Of a DNA stretch of 46,848 bases, positions 34,979 to 43,223 are shown one piece after another. Below the pieces are notes generated by a model that was not told where the DNA came from, did not search any database, and saw nothing but the letters and a program-made list of their open reading frames with translations. The stretch comes from Acidobacteriota bacterium (GTDB lineage: Bacteria > Acidobacteriota > Terriglobia > Acidiferrales > UBA7541), in NCBI GenBank assembly GCA_003224195.1, contig QHYP01000110.1, positions 1 through 46,848 on the forward strand, in the 5' to 3' direction. Made by a program: the position numbers and the translations under genes. The number at the start of each line of letters is the position of its first letter. The stretch's first letter is position 1.

Positions 34979-35867
34979 GAGATCTCTCGGCCAGCCCCAG
35001 CGATTCGAGAACGCCGCGGATGCGCGCACGATTTTCCGCCTTGGGTGGAACGAGCGGCAGCCGCCACACGGGTTCGAGCAAGCCCATTTCCGCCATCGCC
35101 GCTTTCACGGGAATCGGGTTTGATTCGACGAAATTGACCTCCATCAATGGCGCGTACCGGCGATGGACCGCGCGCGCTGCAGAAAAGTCGCCTTCCAGGC
35201 AAAGTTTTGTCAGACGAGTCATCTCTGCGGGAATCTCGTTGGAGACAACGGAGATGATTCCGCGGCCGCCCAGGGCGATGAGCGGGAGCGTAATCGAGTC
35301 GTCGCCAGACAGAACAAGAAAGTCGTTCGGCACGGCGTTCAGGATCGCCGACATTTGCGCAATGTTGCCCGAGGCCTCTGTGATGCCCGCGATGTTTTCG
35401 ATCTCGGCCAGACGCTTCACCGTGGCGGGTTCAATGTTCACGCCGGTGCGGCCCTGCACACTGTAGAGAATGATCGGCAGAGAAACCGCCGCCGCGATTG
35501 CTTTGTAATGTTGATAGAGGCCTTCCTGCGTCGGCTTATTGTAATAGGGGGTGACGGAGAGAATGCCGTCCACGCCAATGGCCGCAAGTTCGCGCGCCGT
35601 GGCGATGACCTCGGCGGTGTTGTAGCCGCCGGCGCCGGCAAGCACGGGAACCTTGCCGTTCGCCACCTCCACGGCGATTTCGGCCACCCGCAAATGTTCT
35701 TCCCGCGTGAGCGTTGGACTTTCTCCCGTGGTGCCGCAGGGAACGAGAAAATCCACGCCCGCTTCGATCTGCCGCCGCACGAGCTTTCGCAACGTCGCCT
35801 CCTCGAGCGAGCCGTCCCGCCGGAACGGAGTCACCAGCGCAGTACCGCAACCTGTAAACCTCTCCAT
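34959..35867 (-). CDS. dapA: 4-hydroxy-tetrahydrodipicolinate synthase, active-site Lys replaced
   Basis: First committed step of lysine/DAP synthesis: pyruvate plus aspartate semialdehyde. 302 aa TIM barrel. GTALVTPF, LVPCGTTGESPTLTREEH, TPYYNKPTQEGLYQHY and LYSVQGRTGVNI are intact, including the catalytic Tyr of TPYYNK. However, the Schiff-base position reads GITEASGN: residue 163 is Thr (ACA at 35379-35381) where the family has Lys (GIKEASGN). A single A-to-C base difference from AAA would explain it. Without the Lys no aldol catalysis is expected, so either this copy is inactive or altered, or the base is an error. A strong AGGAGGAG ribosome site precedes the ATG. Confidence 0.93.
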   Translation of the reverse strand: MERFTGCGTALVTPFRRDGSLEEATLRKLVRRQIEAGVDFLVPCGTTGESPTLTREEHLRVAEIAVEVANGKVPVLAGAGGYNTAEVIATARELAAIGVDGILSVTPYYNKPTQEGLYQHYKAIAAAVSLPIILYSVQGRTGVNIEPATVKRLAEIENIAGITEASGNIAQMSAILNAVPNDFLVLSGDDSITLPLIALGGRGIISVVSNEIPAEMTRLTKLCLEGDFSAARAVHRRYAPLMEVNFVESNPIPVKAAMAEMGLLEPVWRLPLVPPKAENRARIRGVLESLGLAERSHVAVAN

Positions 35868-35923
35868 CTTCTCCTCCTCTTTGAGATCCGACCTGAGCCA
35901 AGCCGCAAAGGCCGGCCCTTCGT

Positions 35924-36625
35924 TCAGCTCAATTCGGCAAGGATCTCTCGAAACTCAAAAACGCCTTTCTTTCCAATCACCCAGCGTGCCGCCCGCAGCG
36001 CGCCGCGCGCAAAGCCGTCGCGGTTGCGGGCAGTGTGGCGCAATGTGATGGTGTCCGCCGCGGAATCAAAGCCGATTTCGTGCGTGCCGGGATGCGCGCC
36101 GGCGCGGTTCGAGCTCAAATTTTCCGGGCGGTCGTAGCCGCTTCTGCGCAGCGCCTCCGCGAGTTGCAGGAGCGTGCCGGAAGGCGCGTCCTTCTTCGCC
36201 GAATGGTGAATTTCCCAACCCCAGGCTTCGTACTCGGGCTGTCTTGCAACCAAAGCGGCAGCGTGTGAGACGATTTGAACGAAAAGATTTACGCCTACGG
36301 AAAAATTCGACGCCCAAACGAGCGCGGCGCCGTTCTGTTCCACAATCGCTCGAACCGCGGGCAGGTGGTCGAGCCAGCCGGTCGTGCCCGCGACGCAAGG
36401 CAGGCCGAGCTCGGCAATTCGGCAGATGTTTTTCGCCGCGGCATTGGGCGTGGAAAACTCGGCGGCGACATCCACGCCGCGGAGAGAGTCCCGCGTGAGG
36501 CCCGCGCCGCAGGAATTGTTGCGGCTCTCGATTTTCACGCGCACGTCAAATCCATACTCGGGCGCAAGCTGCTCGATGAGCCGCCCCATCTTGCCGTGCC
36601 CCACGATGGCAAGCCCCAAGCTCAT
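35924..36625 (-). CDS. dapB: 4-hydroxy-tetrahydrodipicolinate reductase
   Basis: NAD(P)H-dependent reductase of lysine/DAP synthesis. 233 aa, on the short side of the family (E. coli 273). The nucleotide-binding N-terminus is LGLAIVGHGKMGRLIEQL. VAGTTGWLDHL and the substrate-binding SNFSVGVNLF are present. The catalytic region EIHHSAKKDAPSGT has the His-His pair and Lys. The ATG at 36625 overlaps the dapE stop (ATGA), so it is translationally coupled. The downstream dapA starts 56 bp later. Confidence 0.94.
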   Translation of the reverse strand: MSLGLAIVGHGKMGRLIEQLAPEYGFDVRVKIESRNNSCGAGLTRDSLRGVDVAAEFSTPNAAAKNICRIAELGLPCVAGTTGWLDHLPAVRAIVEQNGAALVWASNFSVGVNLFVQIVSHAAALVARQPEYEAWGWEIHHSAKKDAPSGTLLQLAEALRRSGYDRPENLSSNRAGAHPGTHEIGFDSAADTITLRHTARNRDGFARGALRAARWVIGKKGVFEFREILAELS

Positions 36626-37644
36626 GCGCTCGTTGACCCCTTTGCAAGGAGTTGCCTCACCATGCGCGCGTAAATGTCTACGGCGTCCGCAAGATCCCTC
36701 CTGGCGACGCGCTCTTCGGCGGTGTGCGCCATGTGAATGTTGCCGGGGCCGATGAGGAACGCCTTGCCCCAGGAATCGCCGAACGCGGGAATGTCCGTCG
36801 TAAACGCAGCGACGGTGGTGGGCAGGCCATTCAAACCCGAAAGGCGCACCGCCGGCGTGTACAGCACTTCGCGGGCTTCGGCGCGGCCAGCGGACGCTGC
36901 GGTGACGGCGGCGCGAATCGGCGCGGGGTCGCCGCTGAGGCGGAACATAATCTCGGCCTGCGCGTGATCGGCAAGAACATTCGGCGCGCGGCCGCCGGCG
37001 ATTGTGCCGATATTCAGCGTGCTCGCCCCAAGAAGTGGGTCCTCCGGCAAAGGAATGTTTTGGATCTCGCGCAAGACGTCCAGCAACACGTGGATGGCGG
37101 AATGGCCCAGCTCGGGATAAGCCGAGTGCGCAAGTTTCCCCTGCGCGACGATCTCGTAGCGAAGCGCGCCCTTCGACGCGACCGCGAGGCGGTTCCCGGT
37201 CGGCTCGCCGTCGACGAGGAAGCGTGAGCCGCGCGGATTCTGCGCCGCGGCTTTCGCTCCCGCGCTGTTGCGCTCTTCGCCCACGACGAACAGCAGGCCG
37301 AAATTGCGCGTGCCGCCGGCGAGAAGCCTTTCCGCCGCGCCGACCATTGCGGCAATGATGCCCTTGGCATCGCATGCGCCGCGGCCCCAAATGAATTCGT
37401 CATCCTCGCGCGAGGGAAAGAACGGCGGCACCGTGTCCATGTGCGTGGAGAGCGTGACCTCGGGTTCCCCCCAGCACGCAAAAATGTTGTCCCGGCCACG
37501 CGCGGCTTCCATGCGCTCGAGATGGCCCTTGTAGCAGGTCCCCAGGGCAGAAAGACGCTCGAAGAGGTAGTCGCCGACTTGCCTCTCGTTGTTCGTGATC
37601 GACTCGATGTCGACCAGCGCGCGCGTAAGCTCAAATAGATCCAT
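36622..37644 (-). CDS. dapE: M20-family deacylase, probable succinyl-diaminopimelate desuccinylase
   Basis: A 340-aa di-zinc hydrolase of the M20 family. Metal and catalytic residues: LSTHMDTVPP (His, Asp), RGACDAKGIIAAM (bridging Asp), GEERNSAG (catalytic and metal Glu), DGEPTGNRLAVASKGAL and the late His in IHMAHTAEERV. The insertion domain spans about 170-280. M20 members include DapE, ArgE and others that are hard to separate by sequence; the context with dapB, dapA and dapD, and a lysine riboswitch in the leader, favours DapE. It is the first gene of the operon and its ATG is 74 nt after the riboswitch. Confidence 0.85.
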   Translation of the reverse strand: MDLFELTRALVDIESITNNERQVGDYLFERLSALGTCYKGHLERMEAARGRDNIFACWGEPEVTLSTHMDTVPPFFPSREDDEFIWGRGACDAKGIIAAMVGAAERLLAGGTRNFGLLFVVGEERNSAGAKAAAQNPRGSRFLVDGEPTGNRLAVASKGALRYEIVAQGKLAHSAYPELGHSAIHVLLDVLREIQNIPLPEDPLLGASTLNIGTIAGGRAPNVLADHAQAEIMFRLSGDPAPIRAAVTAASAGRAEAREVLYTPAVRLSGLNGLPTTVAAFTTDIPAFGDSWGKAFLIGPGNIHMAHTAEERVARRDLADAVDIYARMVRQLLAKGSTSA

Positions 37645-37717
37645 TTGCGCCTAGGTTTTCGGGATGGTAGCGAAACGAGAAGGAGAAACCGCGAGGATAC
37701 AACTCGGGGCTGCCGCC

Positions 37718-37953
37718 TCTCGATAGCGCTCCATCCGTTTTGGTCGATCGCTGTGCGATCGCACTCGATCGGATGACAGTGGACAGGCCTTGGACCTGCC
37801 CCCCAACCGCGGCGGATTCAGCTTCCGCGGCGATTTCGGCGGATGGCAATTGCCATGCGACCTTCTTGGTCTCGAGAGCCCCTTCGCGCGGGCGTCCGAA
37901 GCTGCTCGGAACTGCGCGCCCCGCTACTGATGGCCTCCGCGCCTCTATCAAGA
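37718..37953 (-). promoter_or_regulatory. Lysine riboswitch (L-box) controlling the dap operon
   Basis: The 236-nt leader RNA has a P1 stem TCTTGATAG (plus 37945-37953) with CTATCGAGA (plus 37718-37726), nine pairs including one G-U. Read along the minus strand, conserved L-box core pieces occur in the right order: GATAGAGGCGCG, AGTA, GAAGGGG, GCCGAAAT, a GC stem with GTTGG, CTGTCA, then GGAGCGCTATC closing P1. Hairpins for P2-P5 can be drawn, for example TCCGA/TCGGA, CAGG/CCTG and CATCCG/CGGATG. No U-tract terminator follows, so control may be translational or Rho-dependent. It lies immediately upstream of dapE-dapB-dapA-dapD. Confidence 0.85.
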
Positions 37954-37961
37954 ACCCTATC

Positions 37962-37990
37962 AGTCTAGGGGAGCGACGCGGCAGTGTCAA
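37962..37990 (-). promoter_or_regulatory. Promoter of the riboswitch and dap operon
   Basis: On the minus strand TTGACA (plus 37985-37990) and TAGACT (plus 37962-37967) are separated by 17 bp. The predicted start near 37955 falls at the 5' end of the riboswitch P1 stem, which independently supports both calls. Confidence 0.7.
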
Positions 37991-37995
37991 TGAGC

Positions 37996-38026
37996 GATCG
38001 GCGCAGACCGTGAGAGACAGCCGATC
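37996..38026 (-). terminator. Stem-loop after the WalJ-like gene
   Basis: GATCGGC (37996-38002) and GCCGATC (38020-38026) form a perfect 7-bp stem with a 17-nt loop directly after the metallo-hydrolase stop and before the dap promoter. No U-tract follows, so it is only a possible terminator or insulator. Confidence 0.35.
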
Positions 38027-38027
38027 T

Positions 38028-38831
38028 CTAAAGGGAAAGAGGCTTGAGGGGAACGCGCTGGGAAGCGATGAGAAGTTCGCCACGGAACGTAGATTCCGCC
38101 GGGCGCCGGCTGAGCGCCTCTTCGGCCGATAAGCGAGCAAGCTCGGGATTGTTATTTTCCTCGGAGAGATGGGCGAGGACCAAGTAGCGCGCGCGGGAGT
38201 CGAAGCCTTCCGGATCGCACAGAAATTCGCTGACGGCGTGATTGGACAAATGCCCCGTGCGGCTCAAGATGCGCTGCTTGACGACCCACGGATACGGACC
38301 CGCTTTAAGCATGTCTGGATCGTGATTCGATTCGAGGATCAGGCAGTCGCACTCGCGAAGATGATGCTTGACGAGCTCGGGCAGGTAGCCCAGGTCGGTA
38401 ACAAGCCCGAGCTTCGTGCCGTTGCTACGGAACGTGAACGCGACAGGATCAGCGGCGTCATGCGGAACGGCAAAGGCGTGGACTTCAATGTCGCCAACCG
38501 CGAAGCATTGCCCGGCGTGAATGGATTCGACGCGGTTGAGACGCTTCGCCAGCGCGTCGGAGAGAACCCGATGCAACGCGTCGAGCGTCTGTTCGGTGAC
38601 AAAGAGCGGCGCTTTCCACGTCGCCAGAGCATGCGGCAAGCCGCCGCAATGGTCCGTGTGTTCGTGAGAAATCAGAATGCCGTCGAGGCGGTCGAGATCG
38701 ATGCCCACAGCGGCGAGCCGCGCCAAGGTTTCCCGCCTGCCGAGTCCAACGTCCACGAGGAGTCGGGTGTACTCGGTCTCGAGCAAGGTGATGTTGCCCG
38801 AGCTGCCCGACGCCAGAATGGACACGCGCAA
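38028..38831 (-). CDS. MBL-fold metallo-hydrolase, WalJ/YycJ type
   Basis: A 267-aa metallo-beta-lactamase-fold nuclease-like protein. The N-terminus LRVSILASGSSGNITLLE and the metal motif ISHEHTDHCGGL (HxHxDH) are typical of YycJ/WalJ, as are VTDLGYLP, LILESNHDPDMLKAGPYP and GHLSNHAVSEFL. Family members are linked to cell-wall regulation or DNA-repair processing; the exact substrate is unknown. The start is taken as TTG at 38831, with GGGGAG 8 nt upstream and the family N-terminus; a GTG at 38897 would add 22 unmatched residues. It is downstream of the M16 peptidase gene on the same strand. Confidence 0.88.
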   Translation of the reverse strand: MRVSILASGSSGNITLLETEYTRLLVDVGLGRRETLARLAAVGIDLDRLDGILISHEHTDHCGGLPHALATWKAPLFVTEQTLDALHRVLSDALAKRLNRVESIHAGQCFAVGDIEVHAFAVPHDAADPVAFTFRSNGTKLGLVTDLGYLPELVKHHLRECDCLILESNHDPDMLKAGPYPWVVKQRILSRTGHLSNHAVSEFLCDPEGFDSRARYLVLAHLSEENNNPELARLSAEEALSRRPAESTFRGELLIASQRVPLKPLSL

Positions 38832-39010
38832 GCCGATCGCTCCCCCCGGTTCGCCTTGCGGCAAATTTTCTGCATCATGGCAGACCGCTGTGCGCACGTC
38901 AACGGGAATTGGAACGTGAGGCGATGCCGATCGCTACCGGATGTAACGACAGAGTTCTACGTTCACCCATCAAGTCAAGTACTACCCCGAACATCTAAAA
39001 GGCAGGAGTG

Positions 39011-40288
39011 TTAGCAGGCCAGGCGGGCGCGGTCGAGCGAGAAGCCGTTGAGCGGGCCGAGGACGGTGGCGGCGACCAGGTTGGTTTGGAAGAATTCGCG
39101 AGCGATTTGCTGGACTTCTTCCCGTGTGACCGCTTCGATGGAATCGAGGATTTCATCGAGCGTGTAGAAACGCTCGAAATACAGCTCCTGCCGGGCGAGA
39201 TTGGACATCCGCGCGCTCGTGGACTCGAGCGAAAGCATCAGCGAGCCCTTGAGATGATCCTTGGCGCGGCGCAGCTCCTCTTCGGTAACGGGCGACTCCT
39301 TGAGGTTCCGGAATTCCCGCATCACCAGGTCAACCACCTTGCCCGCGGCTTCGAGCGCCGTGCCCGCGTAGACGGAGAGCATTCCGGTATCGGAGTATGG
39401 TGTCAGCTCGCTGAAAACGGCGTAGGCGAGGCCCTGCTTTTCGCGGATATTCTGAAAAAGCCGCGAGGACATGCCGCCGCCGAGAAGATTGTTGAGGACG
39501 GCGACGCCGAAGCGGCGTTCGTGCGCCAGGGGAAACGACGGCACGCCAAGGCAGAGGTGCACCTGTTCCAGGTCGCGCTTGCTCTCGAGGAGAATTGGCG
39601 CGCTGGTCCGGGGCGTGACCGGATTGCTTGCCGGGCCTGCCGGCGCAAGGCCGGCGAACTCGCGCTGGGCCAATTCGAGCACTTGCTCGTGGTGCACGTT
39701 GCCGGCGGCGGTCAAGACCAGGCGGTCCGGAGCGAACCAGGCGCGGTGATGCTCGAAGAGCGTCTCGCGAGCAAAACGGCGGACAGTTTCGGGAGTGCCG
39801 AGAATGGGCCGGCCGAGGGGATGATCCGGCCAGAAACCTTCGGTGAAAATTTCGTGGAGCAGGGATTCGGGATTGTCCTGATCCATCTTGATTTCTTCGA
39901 GGACCACCTGTCTTTCCTTTTCCACATCGCCCGCATCGAACCGTGGGCGAAGAATGAGATCGGAGATGACGTCAAAGGCGATGGGCAGGTGCTCGTCGAG
40001 CACTTTGGCGTTGAAGCAGGTGAGTTCCTTAGCGGTGAACGCATCGAGCATGCCGCCGACGGAGTCCATCGAACGGGCAATCTCTTCGGCGGAGCGGCGC
40101 TCCGTGCCCTTGAAGACCATGTGCTCGAGGAAATGGGCGATGCCGTTCTGCGCGGCGTGCTCCCGGCGAGAGCCCGTGCGAATCCAGATGCCCACGGAGA
40201 CAGAACGCACATGGGGCATCGTCTCGGTCAGGACAACCAAGCCGTTAGGCAAGACGTGCTTCTGGATGTCGCGCGCGTCGGCGGTCAT
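39011..40288 (-). CDS. M16-family zinc peptidase
   Basis: A 425-aa pitrilysin-type peptidase resembling mitochondrial processing peptidase beta. The inverted zinc motif is HFLEH in GIAHFLEHMVFKGTERRS, with the distal Glu about 76 residues later in VLEEIKMDQDNPE. The C-terminal half has NNLLGGGMSSRLFQNIREKQ and GLAYAVFSELTPYSDTG. Alone, without a non-catalytic partner gene, it probably acts as a homodimer. The ATG at 40288 is chosen; an upstream in-frame start at 40333 adds residues that do not match. No signal peptide. Confidence 0.92.
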   Translation of the reverse strand: MTADARDIQKHVLPNGLVVLTETMPHVRSVSVGIWIRTGSRREHAAQNGIAHFLEHMVFKGTERRSAEEIARSMDSVGGMLDAFTAKELTCFNAKVLDEHLPIAFDVISDLILRPRFDAGDVEKERQVVLEEIKMDQDNPESLLHEIFTEGFWPDHPLGRPILGTPETVRRFARETLFEHHRAWFAPDRLVLTAAGNVHHEQVLELAQREFAGLAPAGPASNPVTPRTSAPILLESKRDLEQVHLCLGVPSFPLAHERRFGVAVLNNLLGGGMSSRLFQNIREKQGLAYAVFSELTPYSDTGMLSVYAGTALEAAGKVVDLVMREFRNLKESPVTEEELRRAKDHLKGSLMLSLESTSARMSNLARQELYFERFYTLDEILDSIEAVTREEVQQIAREFFQTNLVAATVLGPLNGFSLDRARLAC

Positions 40289-40361
40289 TCTCACATTCTG
40301 ACACACGGAAGCGGCGATTGCTAATTGCCACAAAGATCCGCATGCGTTTCCGTTGCCGATG

Positions 40362-40390
40362 TTGAAACACTGTTTACTCTGCGCTAGAGT
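40362..40390 (+). promoter_or_regulatory. Promoter of the PH/zinc-ribbon membrane protein gene
   Basis: TTGAAA (40362-40367) and TAGAGT (40385-40390), spaced 17 bp. The predicted start is about 30 nt before the ATG at 40427, which has a strong GGAGGG ribosome site. Confidence 0.45.
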
Positions 40391-40426
40391 CGCCTGCGCT
40401 TTATCAATGTCGCGAGGAGGGCACAG

Positions 40427-41371
40427 ATGCCCGCTGCCGAAGTGTCGATCTACGCCAGTCGCGCTCCACAGATTGTCGCGAGCAACGGCCTGCCCATCCG
40501 CGAAGATGTGGCTTATTCAGACGCTAAAGGCGAAGAGAGCGAGCGGAGCAGGAGGCGCGCGCAGGAGGCCATCGACAAGCTGCGCGACATACTGCCCAGC
40601 CTGCTCGAACCGAAGGAGGCCATTTTTTGCCTCGTCCGATGCCAGGCTCCGGTGGGTGCGCTCGAACAATTGTTTGTCGGTTGGTCCATCTACCAGATCA
40701 CTGCTACGGTGCTGGTCTTTACGAACCTGCGGGTCATCCATCTGGGTGTGGACTCCAAGGGCAAATGGAAGCGCACCCTGAGAAGTGTTCGCTGGGGCGA
40801 CATCGCGGAGGCAAGAATCAAAGGGTGGGGCAGCAAGGTGCTCGCCCTCAAGTACGCAAGCGGGAAAAAGGAAAATTACTGGCGGCTTCGCAGAAGAGAC
40901 GCAAAGAAAGTAAAAACCCTCCTGGAAATCCTGATTCCCGCCAGCCGCGGGGATATGACAGCGGCCCAGGAAATGGTTGCGCTTTGCCCCGACTGCCGCG
41001 CGCGGCTTACCCCTGAAAAGTATCGCTGCGAGTCCTGCCGGCTGGCTTTCAAAGACGAAAAGACGCTGCTCCGCCGTACTCTCCTGATACCTGGAGGCGG
41101 CTACTGGTACGCCGGCCTGTGGCCACTGGGCCTGATGAGCTTTTTTGGAGAAGGGGTTCTTACCTTACTTGTGATTACTCAGATCTTGTTGGCAACTGGC
41201 ATCGTCACATCGGAAGGCAAGCCGGGCTCCGCACAGTCAACCTCTGCCGGATTCTGGACCGCAGCGGCGATCTTGGCCCTGTTGCTTGCTTTGGAAAAAG
41301 CGCTTGCCTATATCCATACGCGGCGCGTAATCCGAACATTCCTTCCGTTACAGAAGCCCGGCCAGGTCTGA
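40427..41371 (+). CDS. PH-domain, zinc-ribbon membrane protein of unknown function
   Basis: A 314-aa protein with a clear modular layout but no name I recognise. Residues about 60-165 look like a bacterial PH/GRAM-like domain (ILPSLLEPKEAIFCLVRCQA, then LVFTNLRVIHLGVDSKGKWK, RSVRWGDIAEARIKGW). A zinc ribbon follows at about 187-208 (CPDCRARLTPEKYRCESC). Two hydrophobic helices end the protein (about 230-255 and 270-290). Such domain sets bind lipid or membranes and are often small envelope proteins of unknown role. It is flanked by genes on the other strand, so it is a single-gene unit. Confidence 0.7.
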   Translation: MPAAEVSIYASRAPQIVASNGLPIREDVAYSDAKGEESERSRRRAQEAIDKLRDILPSLLEPKEAIFCLVRCQAPVGALEQLFVGWSIYQITATVLVFTNLRVIHLGVDSKGKWKRTLRSVRWGDIAEARIKGWGSKVLALKYASGKKENYWRLRRRDAKKVKTLLEILIPASRGDMTAAQEMVALCPDCRARLTPEKYRCESCRLAFKDEKTLLRRTLLIPGGGYWYAGLWPLGLMSFFGEGVLTLLVITQILLATGIVTSEGKPGSAQSTSAGFWTAAAILALLLALEKALAYIHTRRVIRTFLPLQKPGQV

Positions 41372-41426
41372 CCGGTACCAAAGACGGGCGCAATCCGACT
41401 TAGAAAATGAATCGCGAGAACTGCTC

Positions 41427-42005
41427 TTACAAGAGCTTCTCCGAAGGATTGAGCTTGCCGTATTCGCTCGTATAGTGGAGCGGTACATCCATGTACTTGC
41501 CCTGCTCGCGCAGGTAAATCTCGCAACTGTCATAAGGATAGGAATAAACGTGGATGCTCACGGCCTGCCGGGCATACTCCGCCGGGTTCAGCACTTGATG
41601 CACGGGCTGGTCCGGATCAACGTATGCGGGGTGCTCGGGGTCCATGTCGTAGGCGTCCGTTGGAGCGAGCCGGCAGCTGCCGCACGAGGCGTCTTGGTCT
41701 TCCACGCGAAAGTTTTGCACCCGGAGGCGGCCGATCGGCGTGGCCATCCAGCAATGCTGGCCGCGATGATTGTGAATGCGGCTGACCTGCCCGATTTCCC
41801 AGCAGATGGCCAGGCATTCAAAAAGCGTGCACTTGTGAATCAGATTGCGGGTGTAGTTGCCCTTCGAGAAGAACAGATACTTGTCGAGAGATTCCGGGAT
41901 GATGGCGTGCCGGGAGAAGTAGTCATGCACGCGCTCGATGGTGAACTCGCGCTCGCGAATGGCCGTCAGGCCTTCGACCCAATTGTGGATCTGGAGTTTT
42001 TTCAT
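41427..42005 (-). CDS. Cysteine dioxygenase (type I)
   Basis: Non-haem iron enzyme oxidising cysteine to cysteine sulfinate. 192 aa cupin. The iron triad is H78 and H80 in RIHNHRGQHCWM and H152 in SIHVYSYPYDSC. A Cys at 85, in the position of rat Cys93, may form the Cys-Tyr crosslink seen in the mammalian enzyme. Landmarks also include LDKYLFFSKGNYTRNLIHKC and PVHQVLNP. A strong GGAGGAG ribosome site precedes the ATG. No sulfinate-processing gene is adjacent. Confidence 0.9.
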   Translation of the reverse strand: MKKLQIHNWVEGLTAIREREFTIERVHDYFSRHAIIPESLDKYLFFSKGNYTRNLIHKCTLFECLAICWEIGQVSRIHNHRGQHCWMATPIGRLRVQNFRVEDQDASCGSCRLAPTDAYDMDPEHPAYVDPDQPVHQVLNPAEYARQAVSIHVYSYPYDSCEIYLREQGKYMDVPLHYTSEYGKLNPSEKLL

Positions 42006-42137
42006 TCTCTCCTCCCTCCAGCAAGCAAAGCTCCGGAATCCCGGCGTGCCGATTATACCGCTGCGCGGCCATGGCTGGCGTTTGCGAACCGGTTCGGACG
42101 GCATGCTACGATGAGGGGAACGAAAACGGGACTCTCC

Positions 42138-43223
42138 ATGCCTGCCGAACTTCTGGGAAAAGACCGCGAAGAGCTGCGAACGTTCTGCAAAGGCCTGGGC
42201 GAACCGGCTTTCCGCGGCGCGCAGCTTTATCACGCTGTGTATGCGGAGAGGAAATTCGACTTTGCCCGGATGACCAATCTCCCCGCGGCGCTCCGGGAGC
42301 GGCTTGCCACCGAGGCCCGAATCTCGTTGCCGGAGATTCGGCGGAGATTCAAATCGCAGGACGGTTCGGCGCGGTATCTGCTTGACTTGCCGCCGGACGA
42401 AGAGCGCAGAACCAGGAATCTTCTCGGGGAACATCCGGCAGCGCAAAGAACTTCGATCGAAGCTGTTTTCATGCCGAGCGAGGGTCGGCAGACGATTTGC
42501 ATTTCGACGCAAGCGGGCTGCGCCGTGGACTGTCATTTTTGCCTGACGGCGCAACTCGGCTTGATTCGCAATTTGACGCCGGGAGAAATTCTGGCACAGG
42601 TGCTCCTGCCGCTCGAAGAGCACAAGTCGGACCTTGCGCCGCAGACCAACGTCGTGCTGATGGGGCAGGGCGAGCCGCTGCTGAATTTCGACGCGGTGAT
42701 GACCGCAGTCCGCATCTTGCTCGACCCGGATGGCGTGGCGCTCTCGCCGAAGCACGTGACGCTTTCCACGAGCGGGATCGTGCCGGGGATCGAACGCCTG
42801 GCAAAAGAACCGGTGCGGCCCAAGCTGGCGATCTCGCTGAACGCATCGCAGGACGAGCAGCGCGACGCGCTGATGCCGATCAATCGGAAGTATCCGCTGG
42901 CGATGCTGCTCGAAGCGGGCCGCAAGTATCCGCTGAGGCCGTGGGAGTGGCTGACCTTTGAATACGTGCTGCTCGGCGGAGTGAACGATTCGCCGGAAGA
43001 TGCGCGGCGGGTGGTGCGGCTGCTCGCCCATTTGAAGGCCAAGGTGAACCTGATACCGTGGAATCCAGGTGAGCTGCCCTACGACGAGCCGAGCGCGGAC
43101 CGCGTGGAAGAGTTCCGGCGGATTCTCGCGGAGAAGGGCGTGCCGGTGTTTGTTCGATACTCGCGCGGGCGCGACGTGATGGCCGCGTGCGGGCAGTTGG
43201 CGCTCGTCGAAATTCAAGGTTAG
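42138..43223 (+). CDS. rlmN: Dual-specificity RNA methyltransferase RlmN
   Basis: Radical SAM enzyme that methylates A2503 of 23S rRNA and A37 of some tRNAs. 361 aa. The 4Fe-4S cluster motif is C128-x3-C132-x2-C135 (CAVDCHFC). The resolving Cys is in the C-terminal AACGQLA. Other signatures: NVVLMGQGEPLLNFD, VTLSTSGIVPGIERL and YVLLGGVNDSPEDARRV. The ATG at 42138 is chosen; an ATG at 42111 lies nine codons upstream. The stop overlaps the convergent pgeF stop by 4 bp. Confidence 0.95.
   Translation: MPAELLGKDREELRTFCKGLGEPAFRGAQLYHAVYAERKFDFARMTNLPAALRERLATEARISLPEIRRRFKSQDGSARYLLDLPPDEERRTRNLLGEHPAAQRTSIEAVFMPSEGRQTICISTQAGCAVDCHFCLTAQLGLIRNLTPGEILAQVLLPLEEHKSDLAPQTNVVLMGQGEPLLNFDAVMTAVRILLDPDGVALSPKHVTLSTSGIVPGIERLAKEPVRPKLAISLNASQDEQRDALMPINRKYPLAMLLEAGRKYPLRPWEWLTFEYVLLGGVNDSPEDARRVVRLLAHLKAKVNLIPWNPGELPYDEPSADRVEEFRRILAEKGVPVFVRYSRGRDVMAACGQLALVEIQG

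Noticed and set aside
37631..38140. Open frame on the minus strand, about 169 codons, across the dap leader
   Set aside because: It overlaps the lysine riboswitch, its promoter and the ends of dapE and the metallo-hydrolase gene, and its composition is low-complexity without homology.
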